A stretch of DNA of 25,604 nucleotides. It comes from Hyaloperonospora brassicae (Eukaryota; Oomycota; Peronosporomycetes; Peronosporales; Peronosporaceae). Numbering within the stretch: position 1 is the stretch's first letter; each line of letters opens with the position of its first letter. Location of the stretch: positions 1 through 25,604 of the forward strand of contig CANTFL010001033.1 in NCBI GenBank assembly GCA_947650285.1, given 5' to 3'. This document shows positions 8,828 through 17,999 of this stretch, in pieces. The notes under the pieces are model-generated. The model was not told where the DNA came from. It worked only from the letters and a program-made list of their open reading frames with translations, and made no database searches. The position numbers were made by a program, and so were the translations under genes.

Positions 8828-11800
8828 ATGGCCGAGACCGAGACGCCGGTGCTTTGGTGCGTGGACGAGCTCAACGTGGCCACGCGTCGCGGCCGTATCG
8901 TGCGCAAAGTACGGGAGCGCTATCTCCGCGACGATCTGAGCTGCTCGCTGCCGAGCTGCTCGTTGTGCAGCACCGATGACGACGTGACAGCGGCCACGCA
9001 CGTGCTGGGCACCATGAAGACGGTGCTGGGCGACTGTCCACGAGACGGGTCGTATCTATTGCCATCGATGAAGACGGTGTTGCTTCAGATGGACGTGTTG
9101 GAGTTTTCGTGCAAGAAAAGGACGCACGCGGACACGCGCGAAGTCTTTGCCGATGTTTTGATATTAGAGACCGTGTGGGAGTTTGTCAAGCGACAGGATC
9201 TGGGCGTCTACAATCGTCTTCGCGCGCTGCTGCTGAACGCTGATCGGCGGTTTGTCGTGTTTGCTAACGAGCACCATCAGTCGTGTTTTGTCCAGAAGCA
9301 ACAGATGCTGCCTCAAGGGTACAGGGAAGACGAAGAGATAATGGGCACGTTCGAGACGGAAGACAAGCGAAATGAACGCGCTGTAGCTACTGCTTGGACG
9401 TGGTATGCCAAGCATCTGAAGGAGCTCGAGCGGAGCCACAAGGTTCGAGTTCAGTTTTTGGCCAATGACGCCGAGGACTTGAAAAGTGCTGAACACTACG
9501 GCGTCACGGGAGGAATGACGATAGCAGAGTTTCTGAAGCCTGTAGCCAGCGAATTTCCTGAACTAGTTGATTTGCTCTCGGCTTCAGTAGCGGCAGCAGA
9601 AGACAAACAGCTGACAGCTGAAGGAGTGAGCAGCACAAGAGGACGGGAGTGCAAGAAGAGATTGTATCCCGAGCATATACCAACGGCCGACGTGCTTGCC
9701 GGGATCACAAATAAGAGATTTTTCAAGGGCACAATTCGATGCAATCGCGACTTTTGGCTGGAGTGTCATGTGCTGATTTGTGGAGAGAATGGGGTGAAGA
9801 TGCCAGTGTTGGTGCAAGGTCGGGAACATATCAACCGAGCGATTGATGGAGATGTAGTTGCCATAGAGCTGTTGCCGAAAGAGCAGTGGAAAGCTGCTTC
9901 GAATTCTTTTGCGGAGAATAACACAGTTGACGCGGCAGATGACAAAGATGTCGATGATGACAAAGGAGACGAGCAACCTCCAGTTATTGGTGTTGCTGAA
10001 CCTACTATTTCGCCAGAACAGCTGCCACTAGTGCAGAACGACGCTGCACATAATGTGAAGCCTACCGGACGCGTTGTGAGCATCATTCAACGCAACTGGC
10101 GCAAGTATTGCGGATCGCTGGAGCCGCCACGGGATGGGACGACATTGAGTGTATCTGGAAGCTGCCTGGTAGTGCCAGTGGATCGGAAAGTACCAAAAAT
10201 TATGATTCGCACACGGCAGCAAGAAGCGCTCATGGACAAACGGCTTCTAGTAGCAATAGACTCGTGGCCCTCGGATAGCAAATTTCCTTTGGGTCACTAT
10301 GTGCGCACGTTAGGTGTCATTGGTGACAAGGAGACCGAAACGAACGTGCTGCTTATTGAGCATGACATCCCGTGCGACCAGTTTAGTGACGAGGTAATGC
10401 GCTGCCTCCCGCCGGAAGACTGGAAAATTACACCCGATAACTCTAGTGGACGTCGTGACTTACGTGACCTGCCAGTCATGAGTATTGACCCACCCAACTG
10501 CAAGGATATCGACGATGCTTTGCACGCAAAATGTCTGCCAAACGGGAACATACAAGTAGGAGTGCACATTGCTGATGTGACGCATTTTGTGGCGCCGGGT
10601 AGCCCCCTTGATGAAGAGGCTGCTGACCGTGGAACATCGACGTATCTTGTTGACCGTCGTCTCGACATGCTTCCTGGACTGCTGACGACCAAGCTTTGCT
10701 CGCTCACATGTACGGAAGATCACTTTGCCTTCAGCATCCTGTGGGAGATGAAGCTTGTGGGTAGTAAGGAAGTGCAGATCATCGACGTGTCGTTTTGCAA
10801 AAGCCTTATACGCTCGGTAGCTTCACTGTCGTACCAACAGGCGCAAGAGTTATTGGACGATCCCGGCGCTGGTCGTGTGTTTGGGCAGGGCGGAAACTTG
10901 ACGACGAAGAAAAGTGTCGGAAGTGAGAAAGAGTCCGAGCGTCGACAGGTGCTGGGAAGTGGCATCAAGACACTGAATGCAATTGCAGCACGCTTGCGCG
11001 CTAAGCGAATCGAGGCCGGAGCTTTGACGTTGGCCTCGCCTGAAGTGCGCTTTGTACTTGATACGGATACGCAAAATCCGCTAGACGTGCAAATGTACAC
11101 CCTTCGTGATACGAATGCTCTTGTGGAAGAGTTCATGCTTCTAGCCAACATTACTGTGGCCAAGAAGATTGTGCGTCATTTTCCGACCTCCTCAATGCTA
11201 CGGCGGCATCCTGCACCTTCTAAACGCCAGTTTGATCTACTGTGCAGCCAGGCGAAAGCTATTGGTGTTGAGCTGCACGTGGATACGTCCAAGCAGCTCC
11301 AAGATTCGTTGGACACCGCTGACTTGCTTGTCGAGAATGGAGAAGGTGGTACGCATGGCAAGCGAAAGCATCGCAATAAGTCCAATCCATACTTTAACAA
11401 GTTGTTGCGCATAATGACCACGCGCTGTATGATGCCGGCTAGCTATTTCAGCTCAGGTGAAGTGGCGCCTCCAGAGTACCACCACTACGGTTTGGCAGCT
11501 CCAATTTATACGCACTTCACTTCACCTATTCGACGATACGCTGATGTAGTTGTCCACCGCTTGTTGGCTGCTGCCATCGGTGTTGCACCGCTGCCAAGCT
11601 ACCTCGAAAATAAGTCTCACCTGCATGAGATCAGTGACCAGCTCAACCGGCGCCACCACGCAGCTCAGCTCGCTGGTAGAGCCTCGGTGACTCTACACAC
11701 GGTGTTGTATTTCCAGCAGTATCCGACACGTACCGATGCCGTCATCACGAAGGTCAAGAGCAATGGCGTGGGGGTGATGTTGCCCAGTTTCGGTATCGAG

Positions 11801-12082
11801 GGCATGATTTTCTTGTGTGGCAAAGTAGAGCAAGATGACGAGGACGTCGTGCGCTATGATGCAAGCCGCCACTCGCTTACGTTGGTGCAGGAGAACAGCC
11901 GCACGCTGCAGGTCTTCGACCGCGTGCGCGTCAAAGTGTACGTTGCTCTGGGCTTTGGCAATCGCCAGGAAGTCAAAATGGACTTGTTGGACGAAGATGA
12001 TGGATTGGACGACGAAGCAGAGGGCAAGTCCCAAGAGGAAGCAAAAGCTGCAGTTTTCAAGAAGCGTAAGGCAGCCGCGTAA
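8828..12082 (+). CDS. DIS3L: DIS3/Rrp44-family exosome 3'-5' exoribonuclease (DIS3L1-like)
   Basis: This is the catalytic subunit type of the RNA exosome, degrading RNA 3' to 5'. It is a single exon of 1084 residues. The start at 8828 is in GCCATGG and begins the family's N-terminus; an upstream in-frame ATG (8756) adds 24 unlikely residues. Visible in order: a CR3-type cysteine set C39/C44/C47; a PIN domain (about 75-225); cold-shock domains (about 288-350 and 435-520); the RNB domain (about 545-915) with DPPNCKDIDDALH, i.e. D554, D560, D562 and D563, and YTHFTSPIRRYADVVVHRLL; an S1 domain (about 965-1052); and a basic tail. In the PIN domain the first catalytic aspartate is S80, the glutamate position is F119 and NDRNDRA reads DKRNERA, so endonuclease activity is probably lost. 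That pattern, plus retention of PIN and CR3, points to the cytoplasmic DIS3L1 type rather than nuclear DIS3 or PIN-less DIS3L2. An acidic insert (about 360-385) separates parts of the RNA-binding region. Confidence 0.95.
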   Translation: MAETETPVLWCVDELNVATRRGRIVRKVRERYLRDDLSCSLPSCSLCSTDDDVTAATHVLGTMKTVLGDCPRDGSYLLPSMKTVLLQMDVLEFSCKKRTHADTREVFADVLILETVWEFVKRQDLGVYNRLRALLLNADRRFVVFANEHHQSCFVQKQQMLPQGYREDEEIMGTFETEDKRNERAVATAWTWYAKHLKELERSHKVRVQFLANDAEDLKSAEHYGVTGGMTIAEFLKPVASEFPELVDLLSASVAAAEDKQLTAEGVSSTRGRECKKRLYPEHIPTADVLAGITNKRFFKGTIRCNRDFWLECHVLICGENGVKMPVLVQGREHINRAIDGDVVAIELLPKEQWKAASNSFAENNTVDAADDKDVDDDKGDEQPPVIGVAEPTISPEQLPLVQNDAAHNVKPTGRVVSIIQRNWRKYCGSLEPPRDGTTLSVSGSCLVVPVDRKVPKIMIRTRQQEALMDKRLLVAIDSWPSDSKFPLGHYVRTLGVIGDKETETNVLLIEHDIPCDQFSDEVMRCLPPEDWKITPDNSSGRRDLRDLPVMSIDPPNCKDIDDALHAKCLPNGNIQVGVHIADVTHFVAPGSPLDEEAADRGTSTYLVDRRLDMLPGLLTTKLCSLTCTEDHFAFSILWEMKLVGSKEVQIIDVSFCKSLIRSVASLSYQQAQELLDDPGAGRVFGQGGNLTTKKSVGSEKESERRQVLGSGIKTLNAIAARLRAKRIEAGALTLASPEVRFVLDTDTQNPLDVQMYTLRDTNALVEEFMLLANITVAKKIVRHFPTSSMLRRHPAPSKRQFDLLCSQAKAIGVELHVDTSKQLQDSLDTADLLVENGEGGTHGKRKHRNKSNPYFNKLLRIMTTRCMMPASYFSSGEVAPPEYHHYGLAAPIYTHFTSPIRRYADVVVHRLLAAAIGVAPLPSYLENKSHLHEISDQLNRRHHAAQLAGRASVTLHTVLYFQQYPTRTDAVITKVKSNGVGVMLPSFGIEGMIFLCGKVEQDDEDVVRYDASRHSLTLVQENSRTLQVFDRVRVKVYVALGFGNRQEVKMDLLDEDDGLDDEAEGKSQEEAKAAVFKKRKAAA

Positions 12083-12952
12083 CTCACGTAGTCGACGTGA
12101 ACTCTTATTAGCTGGCCTCTGTGGCATGTCTTGCTTGACTGTGTCTTGACCAAGTGGTCGAACGCTCTTTCGCACGTTCGGTTGCGACATATCCTTCAGG
12201 TCTTTGTTGCGTAGGGTTGTAAGTCATGGTCCTTCACCGCGTCGCACTATTCTGAAGATTGACATGTATCGCGCGGTACCAAACGTGTGCCTCCATTTGA
12301 CTCTGATCGATGCACGACTGTGTCGGTGGCATCTCTGAGACGCGGCGACCTTGATCGAAATAATGGAATGGGTGCGCCCCTTACATGGAATTGATACCAA
12401 GAATTGGCAAATGCGAACATAATCTTAATTGATAATATTCTGCGATTTTTTCCTGCTACTTAAATATTATAGGCATATTACCGTCGAAGGAAATAGTCGG
12501 TACTGCTCAACTCATTGGTTGATATGCCATTATGTCGACCAGCTACACCACAAATCGCTGCTAGACGCGCGCAATAGCTGGTAGCTTATACGTGGAAGTC
12601 ACAAATTAGCAGAGTTAAAGTACGATATAAGATATAGTTTACGTAGACTTGATCTACAATGTACACATAGTTTTGCCTATACCCTCTATTATCCACCTTT
12701 CATATCTAAAGTATTCTCCGTCTGCACGTAGGTAAACGTGCATAATCGAAGCACCTAATTACTGTGTAGCCAGTGTAAAGAGCTTGAACTATGTCGGTAC
12801 AAGCGTCCGGTATCCCGTTACACATGGTAGCACTTCGTTGTCTGTCCAACGACCACGGATATTCTATTCAGCACGAACATGTTAATGAATGAAGAGGACG
12901 GCATCCACATCACGCGTGAAGGCTTCGCCCATTTGAGTGACATCAAATAGAA
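12083..12952. other. 3' flank of the nuclease gene, no gene recognised
   Basis: No convincing coding sequence was found; short frames on both strands match nothing I know. An imperfect dyad (CGAACG...CGTTCG, 12160-12181) lies about 80 bp after the stop codon. The region becomes AT-rich towards the left LTR of the copia element. Confidence 0.45.
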
Positions 12953-13269
12953 TGCTGTCGAATGTACGGATATACCCATCGGCGGACCTGCCATCAGCGC
13001 TGCTGAAGTCCCGCTGAAATTCATTTGGGCTGATAACACACCGCTGCGATCCTAGTCGCACCTGAGAAGATGTATCGCGGGCAGGGAATATGAGGGATTG
13101 TGAGAAGGACTTCACTTGTATTGATGTAGGTATATGGTAAACATCAGGAACAGGACTTAGCCCAAGTTATTGTCTGAAATGTTATGCGGAAATGGATAGA
13201 CAGGGAACAGAATTAAAATTGTAAAGTACACCGAAGGTTCGGTGAAGATCTCTGCTTGCAACCATAACA
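12953..13269 (+). repeat. Left (5') LTR of the copia element
   Basis: It aligns along its length with 19528-19832. Shared blocks include CCTGAGAAGATGTAT, GCGGGCAGGG, TGGTAAACATCAGGA, ACACCGA and a terminal TAACA. The right edge is fixed by that shared terminus and by the primer-binding-like site directly after it. The left edge (TG at 12953) is approximate. The many substitutions and indels between the LTRs mean the insertion is old. Confidence 0.8.
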
Positions 13270-13281
13270 GGGTATGAGCCC
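13270..13281 (+). other. Primer-binding-like site of the copia element
   Basis: GGGTATGAGCCC begins directly after the left LTR. It resembles the initiator-Met tRNA primer site TGGTATCAGAGC(CC) used by many Ty1/copia elements, with a small deletion. This supports both the LTR edge and the plus-strand orientation. Confidence 0.55.
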
Positions 13282-13340
13282 AACAATGCGAGGTCTAGCA
13301 AGTAGCGGTCGACCGAGGATAGAGATAAACGAGAAGACAG

Positions 13341-13554
13341 GGCTTCTCAAATTATGGAATATGGAATATGGAATACTGGTGTCTCTACAAACGCCTCATG
13401 ATCCCATTCTTCAAAGACGAAGAGAAGGACGCGATTGCGCAAACAAATTTGATCGCTCATCGCTACAGACTGACGTTAGACGAAAAGTTATAAAATACTT
13501 TCAGAATGAGCTAAAGCAACAGACTCTGAGCTCTCTACTGGCTGATATGGCACC
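13341..13554 (+). pseudogene. copia gag relic, N-terminal part
   Basis: The frame reads NYGIWNMEYWCLYKRLM followed by EEKDAIAQTNLI, similar to the tryptophan-containing start of copia gag (a NY.W block and a D..A...I helix). Stops interrupt it from about 13490. A triple ATGGAAT (13354-13374) lies in the motif. Gag resumes at 15267 after two later insertions. Confidence 0.5.
13354..13374 (+). repeat. Triple 7-bp repeat ATGGAAT
   Basis: Three perfect head-to-tail copies (21 bp, frame-preserving) inside the copia gag relic. This is probably slippage after the element died. Confidence 0.9.
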
Positions 13555-14085
13555 ATGAGTGTAGCGGAGCTGAACAGCTCCTTAACTCAAAGGAATCTAA
13601 CGCTCTACGAGCAACTTCGGTTCAAAGAACCCGACTTAGTGAGTCAACAAGCTCGAGGAGCTCACGGTGCCTGTTTCAGGGGACCAACGATGTAAAGAAT
13701 CACAGCACAGAGTGCTCAAGATAAGTTCTCTTTTACAAGGCGTTGCTAACTCTTCTACGATCACAAGACGTCTTAGGCAGGCACGTGTCTTTACATATCA
13801 AAATGGAAACTGAACCGAATTTCTTCTTTATCGAAAAGAAGACCTCAGACGAACGTACTTAATCTAGACACTAATGTTCTAATTAATACCTCCTGAAAGA
13901 TCTCGTAATTCGGTGTCTGACACACGTCAGCCCGTAACAGCTGATAGGGTGTTCTAATATCATCTTTTATTGGGAATCCGTCCCTTGTGTAAACCACACA
14001 TTCGTGTAAACCGCACATTTTTGTAAACCCCGTTAGACCGTCCCTAGTGTAAACCACACATGTTGTCTAACCCCGTTACAATGAG
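13555..14085. mobile_element. Solo LTR (521 bp) with perfect target duplication
   Basis: The unit at 13560-14080 begins TGTAGCGGAG and ends CCCCGTTACA, imperfect inverted termini of the TG...CA type. It is flanked on both sides by ATGAG (13555-13559 and 14081-14085). A 5-bp duplication plus TG...CA ends and no internal coding region is the signature of a solo LTR left by LTR-LTR recombination. It sits inside the copia gag relic and so inserted later. Orientation and family are uncertain. Its right part repeats GTGTAAACC(A/G)CACAT blocks (about 13985-14062) and CCCCGTTA near 14028 and 14071. Confidence 0.85.
13985..14080. repeat. Short repeats at the end of the solo LTR
   Basis: GTGTAAACC(A/G)CACA occurs three times, a shorter TTGTAAACCCCGTTA once, CGTCCCT(T/A)GTGTAAACCACACAT twice in overlapping form, and (A)CCCCGTTA twice. 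The arrangement suggests an internal duplication of about 65 bp near the LTR terminus, where regulatory repeats of retrotransposon promoters often lie. Confidence 0.7.
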
Positions 14086-14599
14086 TTTACAACATGGGCA
14101 CCGGCACGGAGATGCAGGAGTGCCCCTTAAGTTACGTTGATGGCAATCAGAACAACAAAATTAAGTTTCCAACATGAGCCTTATGTATGACATGCTGCAG
14201 TATGAAAGATGAAAATCATGTGAAAACATCGAATGGCATATGTGTGGTATAGTAGTTAATCAGATCTGTGGCAATACAGTCTCAACGTAACAACACAACA
14301 ATCGCCGAGCTAGTCGGAGCAGTAGGGATTTTATGTCGGGTCAATTCCCTTCACGGTCCGCCCCTTCGGGTTCAGTTGTGGCTCATGCCTAGCTGAATAC
14401 CTTTCACCACTTACATTCCTTTCCAGAAGACTGCCTGAGCTCAGCAGTTTCCGTTTCTCTAATTCTGTGACCTCGTACCAATGGGTGGACGTCGGCGTTT
14501 TCACGCTTTAAAGGCCACTAGGCGCAGTGTACGCCCGACTAGAAGACTTACGGTGTCCTTGCTTAAACACCCCCGGCTCATCGCTCAACGAGCCTTTGT

Positions 14600-14785
14600 A
14601 AACTGCCGTCTATTAAGTCACTGGCTCGCCGTTCGCGAGGCTTAAAGCGGTGACGCCTATTGGTTCACCGGCTTGCCGTGCGAGGAGAGTTAAAGCGGTG
14701 CCGTCTACTGGGTCAATGGCTCGCCCCGACGAGACTCAAAGCGGTGCCGTCTACTGAGTCACTGGCTCGACGTGCGACGAGATTG
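14600..14785 (+). repeat. Tandem repeat, about 4 units of 46-48 bp
   Basis: Units start at about 14600, 14644, 14692 and 14738. Their shared pattern is AAAGCGGTGCCGTCTACT, then G(G/A)(G/T)TCA(C/A)(T/C)GGC, then a GC-rich CGACGAG-like end. Units 3 and 4 are the most alike. A more degenerate unit may precede them (14547-14597). The array lies wholly inside the 1.03-kb nested element. Confidence 0.85.
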
Positions 14786-15084
14786 TATTTTGCTGGAAGC
14801 GAGTGATGCCCACCTCGGGCTGACTTAACTCTTGGCGCTTCCAATCGAGATACCTATAAGATATGCTCATCGAGGCTCGATAGCAGGCATAATCGAGCCC
14901 ACGCAGGGACTTACCTTAACGTATACACGTGTCTTGGAGTTGGAAAATGCTGCTCTGTATTGATCATCTCATATTCCCTTGCTGACTGTGAAGGAAGCTT
15001 GAGTGGTTCTCCTTCATCCCCCACGTCGTCCTATGCTAACTACTAGTGGGATGGAATAGCCATCATCTCTTTCCTTTGTCGAGT

Positions 15085-15175
15085 ATTGGATCGTCGAGTT
15101 TTCGCTCGTCAAGTCTTTCCTGGTTGAGTCTTGTCTCGTCGAGCCTTCCTCGTCGATTCCTAATTCGTCGACTCC
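15085..15175 (+). repeat. Degenerate CGTCGA-type short repeats
   Basis: Variants of TCGTCGAGT(C/T)TT and CGTCGA(C/T)TCC recur about six times at irregular 13-18 bp spacing near the right end of the nested element. On the minus strand one frame reads as repeated RLDE/LDERKLD, but the 67-codon frame has no other protein-like character. Confidence 0.6.
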
Positions 15176-15266
15176 GAAGTTTTCCAGCTTCTATAATAGA
15201 GTTAATAATTTCTATAATCAAGTCAAAAAAAGGGAATGCCACGTTTGGAAATTCCCTATACCACAC

Positions 15267-15670
15267 ATGGCTTACATATTTAACCTTCGTGAGCTATCAG
15301 TGATACTTAATGCGGTAATTAATGGTTGTTGTGTGAAATTATTTCGATTGAGCCGCTTGACAACATACAACTCAATTCCGGATGCTACAAAACAAAGTAG
15401 ATATGAATTTGGTTCATGTAGATACTCCAACGAAGCTCCGAGACGAAATCCTAATTATTGATGCTCATAATGATCAGATGCTGTGACTGCATATTGAAAG
15501 TAGATCTACCAGCGAGGCTGAGAACAGGCCAACAAGTTTGAGTTAGAAGTCACGAAATGAAGAAGGAACTCATAACTTAAAAGCTTGTTTTTATGTACTG
15601 AATCTAGGCACCGCGTATATATTGCCCGCGAAAAAGAAAGAAAGCAGTGCAAAATCCAATGAAGAGCTCG
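15267..15670 (+). pseudogene. copia gag relic, C-terminal part with broken zinc knuckle
   Basis: It starts with AYIFNLRELSVILNAVI, the conserved helix of copia gag (UBN2/RVT-associated gag). After a frameshift comes VDMNLVHVDTPTKLRDEI, the segment before the zinc knuckle. At about 15581-15635 CFYVLNLGTAYILPAKKKE keeps the layout of a CCHC knuckle with only the first cysteine left: later Cys/His positions are V, T and L. Stops lie between the blocks. Confidence 0.6.
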
Positions 15671-15959
15671 TTAGTATTCGACCGATATATCAAACGTATA
15701 AATAAAGCTAGTGTCTATGTATTGGGGAATAAAGAATGTGACGATTAAAAAGTAGGTCACATCGTTTCAGAGCGATCAGAGGACTGGAACAGAAAACGCG
15801 CAAGTGGCGACAGAGGGTAATCGAAAGAAGGTTCATTGCTAGAGTAAGGTTCAAGAGTGGGGATATCTAATATAGATATAACAGCTACAAAAATGGTATT
15901 TATCCAGTGTCAGTGACGTTTGCGTCGCGTGTAATCGATTCGTTATTCGTCTGTACAAA

Positions 15960-16490
15960 TGTTTTGATCACACGAAGCAGCAAAGCATCACATGGATTTG
16001 CCTGTAGTGTAAAAAACGAATGGCATAGAATCTGTGGAGCTTTAAACAAGCGTGGTTAAAGCCAACTACTTACAGACGTTAAATGATGTTATATACGTAG
16101 ATAAAGCACAATCAAATGTTTGTACCATTAACTACTTTATAAAAAAGACTGCGAAGGTTACTATCAAAGCGAAGAAAAGATATTTCGCATCTAATATCAG
16201 CTTCTTTTGACGATGTCTGCGGAGTCAATTAAGAGGGTATGATTGTAATCAGTTTGGCGAAAGACGTAATTACGAATCAAGAGAGAAGTCGGGCGTTGGT
16301 ATTGATGGAAAAAAGAGGAAGTATGCTTCAAGAAAAAAATGGCGCCTTAGAACTACAGAAGTGACACGAACCACTTGGGCATGTCTATGCAAGCTACTTC
16401 GACTGATGAGTTGATTAACACCTTGTAAAATGCGAAGTGCTGAATAATAACACGTTTTCCGATTTTGAAGTTTAACACTTGGCAAACCTG
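15960..16490 (+). pseudogene. copia protease and pre-integrase relic
   Basis: A frame with one stop reads NGIESVEL, then TSVVKANYLQTLNDVIYV and KAQSNV (16016-16110), the flap and L.DV.YV block that follows the copia aspartic protease. SHEAAKHHM just upstream sits where DSGA.KHM would be, so the active site is gone. Further on LELQ-stop-HEPLGHVYAS (about 16350-16394) is the GAG pre-integrase WH..LGHV motif with its Trp changed to TGA, followed by NNNTFSDFEV. Integrase catalytic residues could not be located downstream. Confidence 0.65.
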
Positions 16491-17119
16491 AAATAGAAGT
16501 CTGATAAGAAGTGTATATCAAAACAGTTTATGTACTGAACGACTTATTCTATGCAGACTTGTACTTTTCGACATAAATAGAAATACAATAATGTCTGCCA
16601 TACTGATACTGTTGCGTTTCTATTTGTATATTTGTTGCGTTGGATGCCTTGATTATACAGATAAATATTTTAGTAAACCCACTTATGAAAACATATTGTA
16701 TGTGGGCTGAACATCATGTCACCGGAATTTAGCGACACTGGGTTCCTATAATCGACCCGACTTCACGAACGATATAATTTATAGTATTGTTACTAGTGTT
16801 AACAAACTGCTCATCATTTTACAGTTCCATTATACGCTTATCGACGTAAAGCTGGGCGCAAAATCATCGAACAATTGATATTTTGCAAAAAACCATGATG
16901 CTGCTGTCCGGTTTCCATTTATCACTTTTGGCGTATCTGACGAAGACCGCTGTAAAATCAATTAACTTATCATATATTAAAGGTATCAAAGTAGACCCCA
17001 TACGAGTATGTGCAATTATCTATCAGGTTTTTACCGTGCGAAGAATTTCAATGATATGTCATGCATACATATGTCTGCGTCATCTCTACGGATTACTGCT
17101 TCATCTCAACGGACTATAT

Positions 17120-17200
17120 TTAATAAGAACGCTCATATCGATTATGTGTTACGATTCCCTGGCTACTCTATTAAATGTAAGGTATACATAACTAAAATTT
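17120..17200 (+). pseudogene. copia relic between integrase and RT
   Basis: NKNAHIDYVLRFPGYSI followed by KVYI matches the K..G.LLGY....YRIY block that follows the copia integrase. It is the only recognisable piece between the pre-integrase motif and the reverse transcriptase; the rest of 16500-18000 is too decayed to read. Confidence 0.45.
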
Positions 17201-17999
17201 GCCCAAGACGATGTGTTGCAGACATCTGAGTCGATAAAAGACGTTGTATAAAGATCAATTTACGGTACCACTGTGCCTCCATTCGAATATGGTGACGATA
17301 CAAAATTGACATCAGAAGCTTAACTTTTGACAAAGAAGAACCTCCAAGCAATTTTTGGACAGAAAGAATTTTCTATGGTCGTAGACGATCAAGATTTTGA
17401 TTTAAAAGGCTCATACCAAGTGAATGGGCAAAAAAATGGGTACAATACGCTTCGATGCGAGTCCAACTGACTCTGAGGAAGTCGAAACGAGAAAAGATGT
17501 ATGACAATACAATATAAAGGTTAAACAAATCACGAGACAACAAAGGAATTAAAAGAAGAAGATTCTAGAGACGATCCAGGAATCTATGAAGATTTATTCT
17601 TCGTATAGGGTCCTGATTTTAAAAATACAGAATTTATAGATGATATAATTTTTTTAACCCAGGGGAGCACGTAGCTATATAATTAGTAACTTTCGAGAGC
17701 GCATTATACACTATTGGCCTTGAACAGTCTGGATAACGTGCATATTTTTCCAAACGACAGATTGTAGGTGGACGGCGCTTCGAGATATCGCTTTTATCGT
17801 TTTGCTTCAAAATGAACTAAATTCGGACAACGAGAAAAATCAGATGTCACTAGGCGTGAGAAGAAATAAAAATGCTAGAACGCTTTCAAGTTACACGAAG
17901 ATAATTACGTAAGCGTTTATAGATGGAGATCGAACAGTACCTCGACGATTTAAACATAGTATATAAGTGGAGTCTGATCTAAAAACCCATCAAGTGTTC

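Larger units (their letters stand above)
14240..15268. mobile_element. Second nested LTR-like element (about 1.03 kb)
   Basis: A perfect 13-bp inverted repeat, ATGTGTGGTATAG at 14240-14252 and CTATACCACACAT at 15256-15268, bounds about 1.03 kb without recognisable coding. ATGGC occurs just outside the left end (14233-14237) and again overlapping the right end (15267-15271), and GGCAT/GGCTT flank the repeats, so a 5-bp target duplication is likely although the exact edges shift by a few bases. Copia gag reads up to the left edge and resumes at once on the right (AYIFNLRELSVILNAVI), so this is an insertion. TG...CA ends favour a solo LTR; a non-autonomous DNA transposon is the alternative. It carries the tandem repeat at 14600-14785. 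Confidence 0.75.

Noticed and set aside
8482..8979. 165-codon plus frame spanning the nuclease promoter and start
   Set aside because: It begins at a non-ATG codon and its end overlaps the true nuclease frame out of phase; no motif.
10720..11163. 147-codon minus-strand frame inside the nuclease gene, and several like it
   Set aside because: They lie antisense to a fully conserved RNB coding sequence; serine/arginine-rich shadow translations.
11693..12190. 165-codon minus-strand frame overlapping the nuclease 3' end
   Set aside because: Most of it is antisense to the S1 domain and tail; the remaining part outside the gene has no recognisable features.
13140..13160. An alternative LTR end and primer site at TAAACATCAGGA
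   Set aside because: Similarity between the two LTR copies continues about 120 bp past this point to TAACA, and the better primer-site match (GGGTATGAGCCC) lies there.
13567..13582. GGAGCTGAACAGCTCC dyad as an independent regulatory site
   Set aside because: It lies a few bases inside the solo LTR terminus and is best treated as part of that LTR.
13611..13640. T-arm-like CGGTTCAAAGAACCCG as part of a tRNA gene
   Set aside because: No acceptor, D-arm or anticodon arm could be folded around it, and it lies inside the solo LTR.
14600..14785. CRISPR-like array
   Set aside because: The repeats are head-to-tail without unique spacers and degenerate along their length, typical of a minisatellite inside a eukaryotic mobile element.
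16016..16063. KNEWHRICGALNKRG as a copia pre-integrase motif
   Set aside because: The adjacent frame over the same bases reads continuously through the protease flap block (NGIESVEL...LNDVIYV), and a better WH..LGHV match lies downstream at about 16362-16394.
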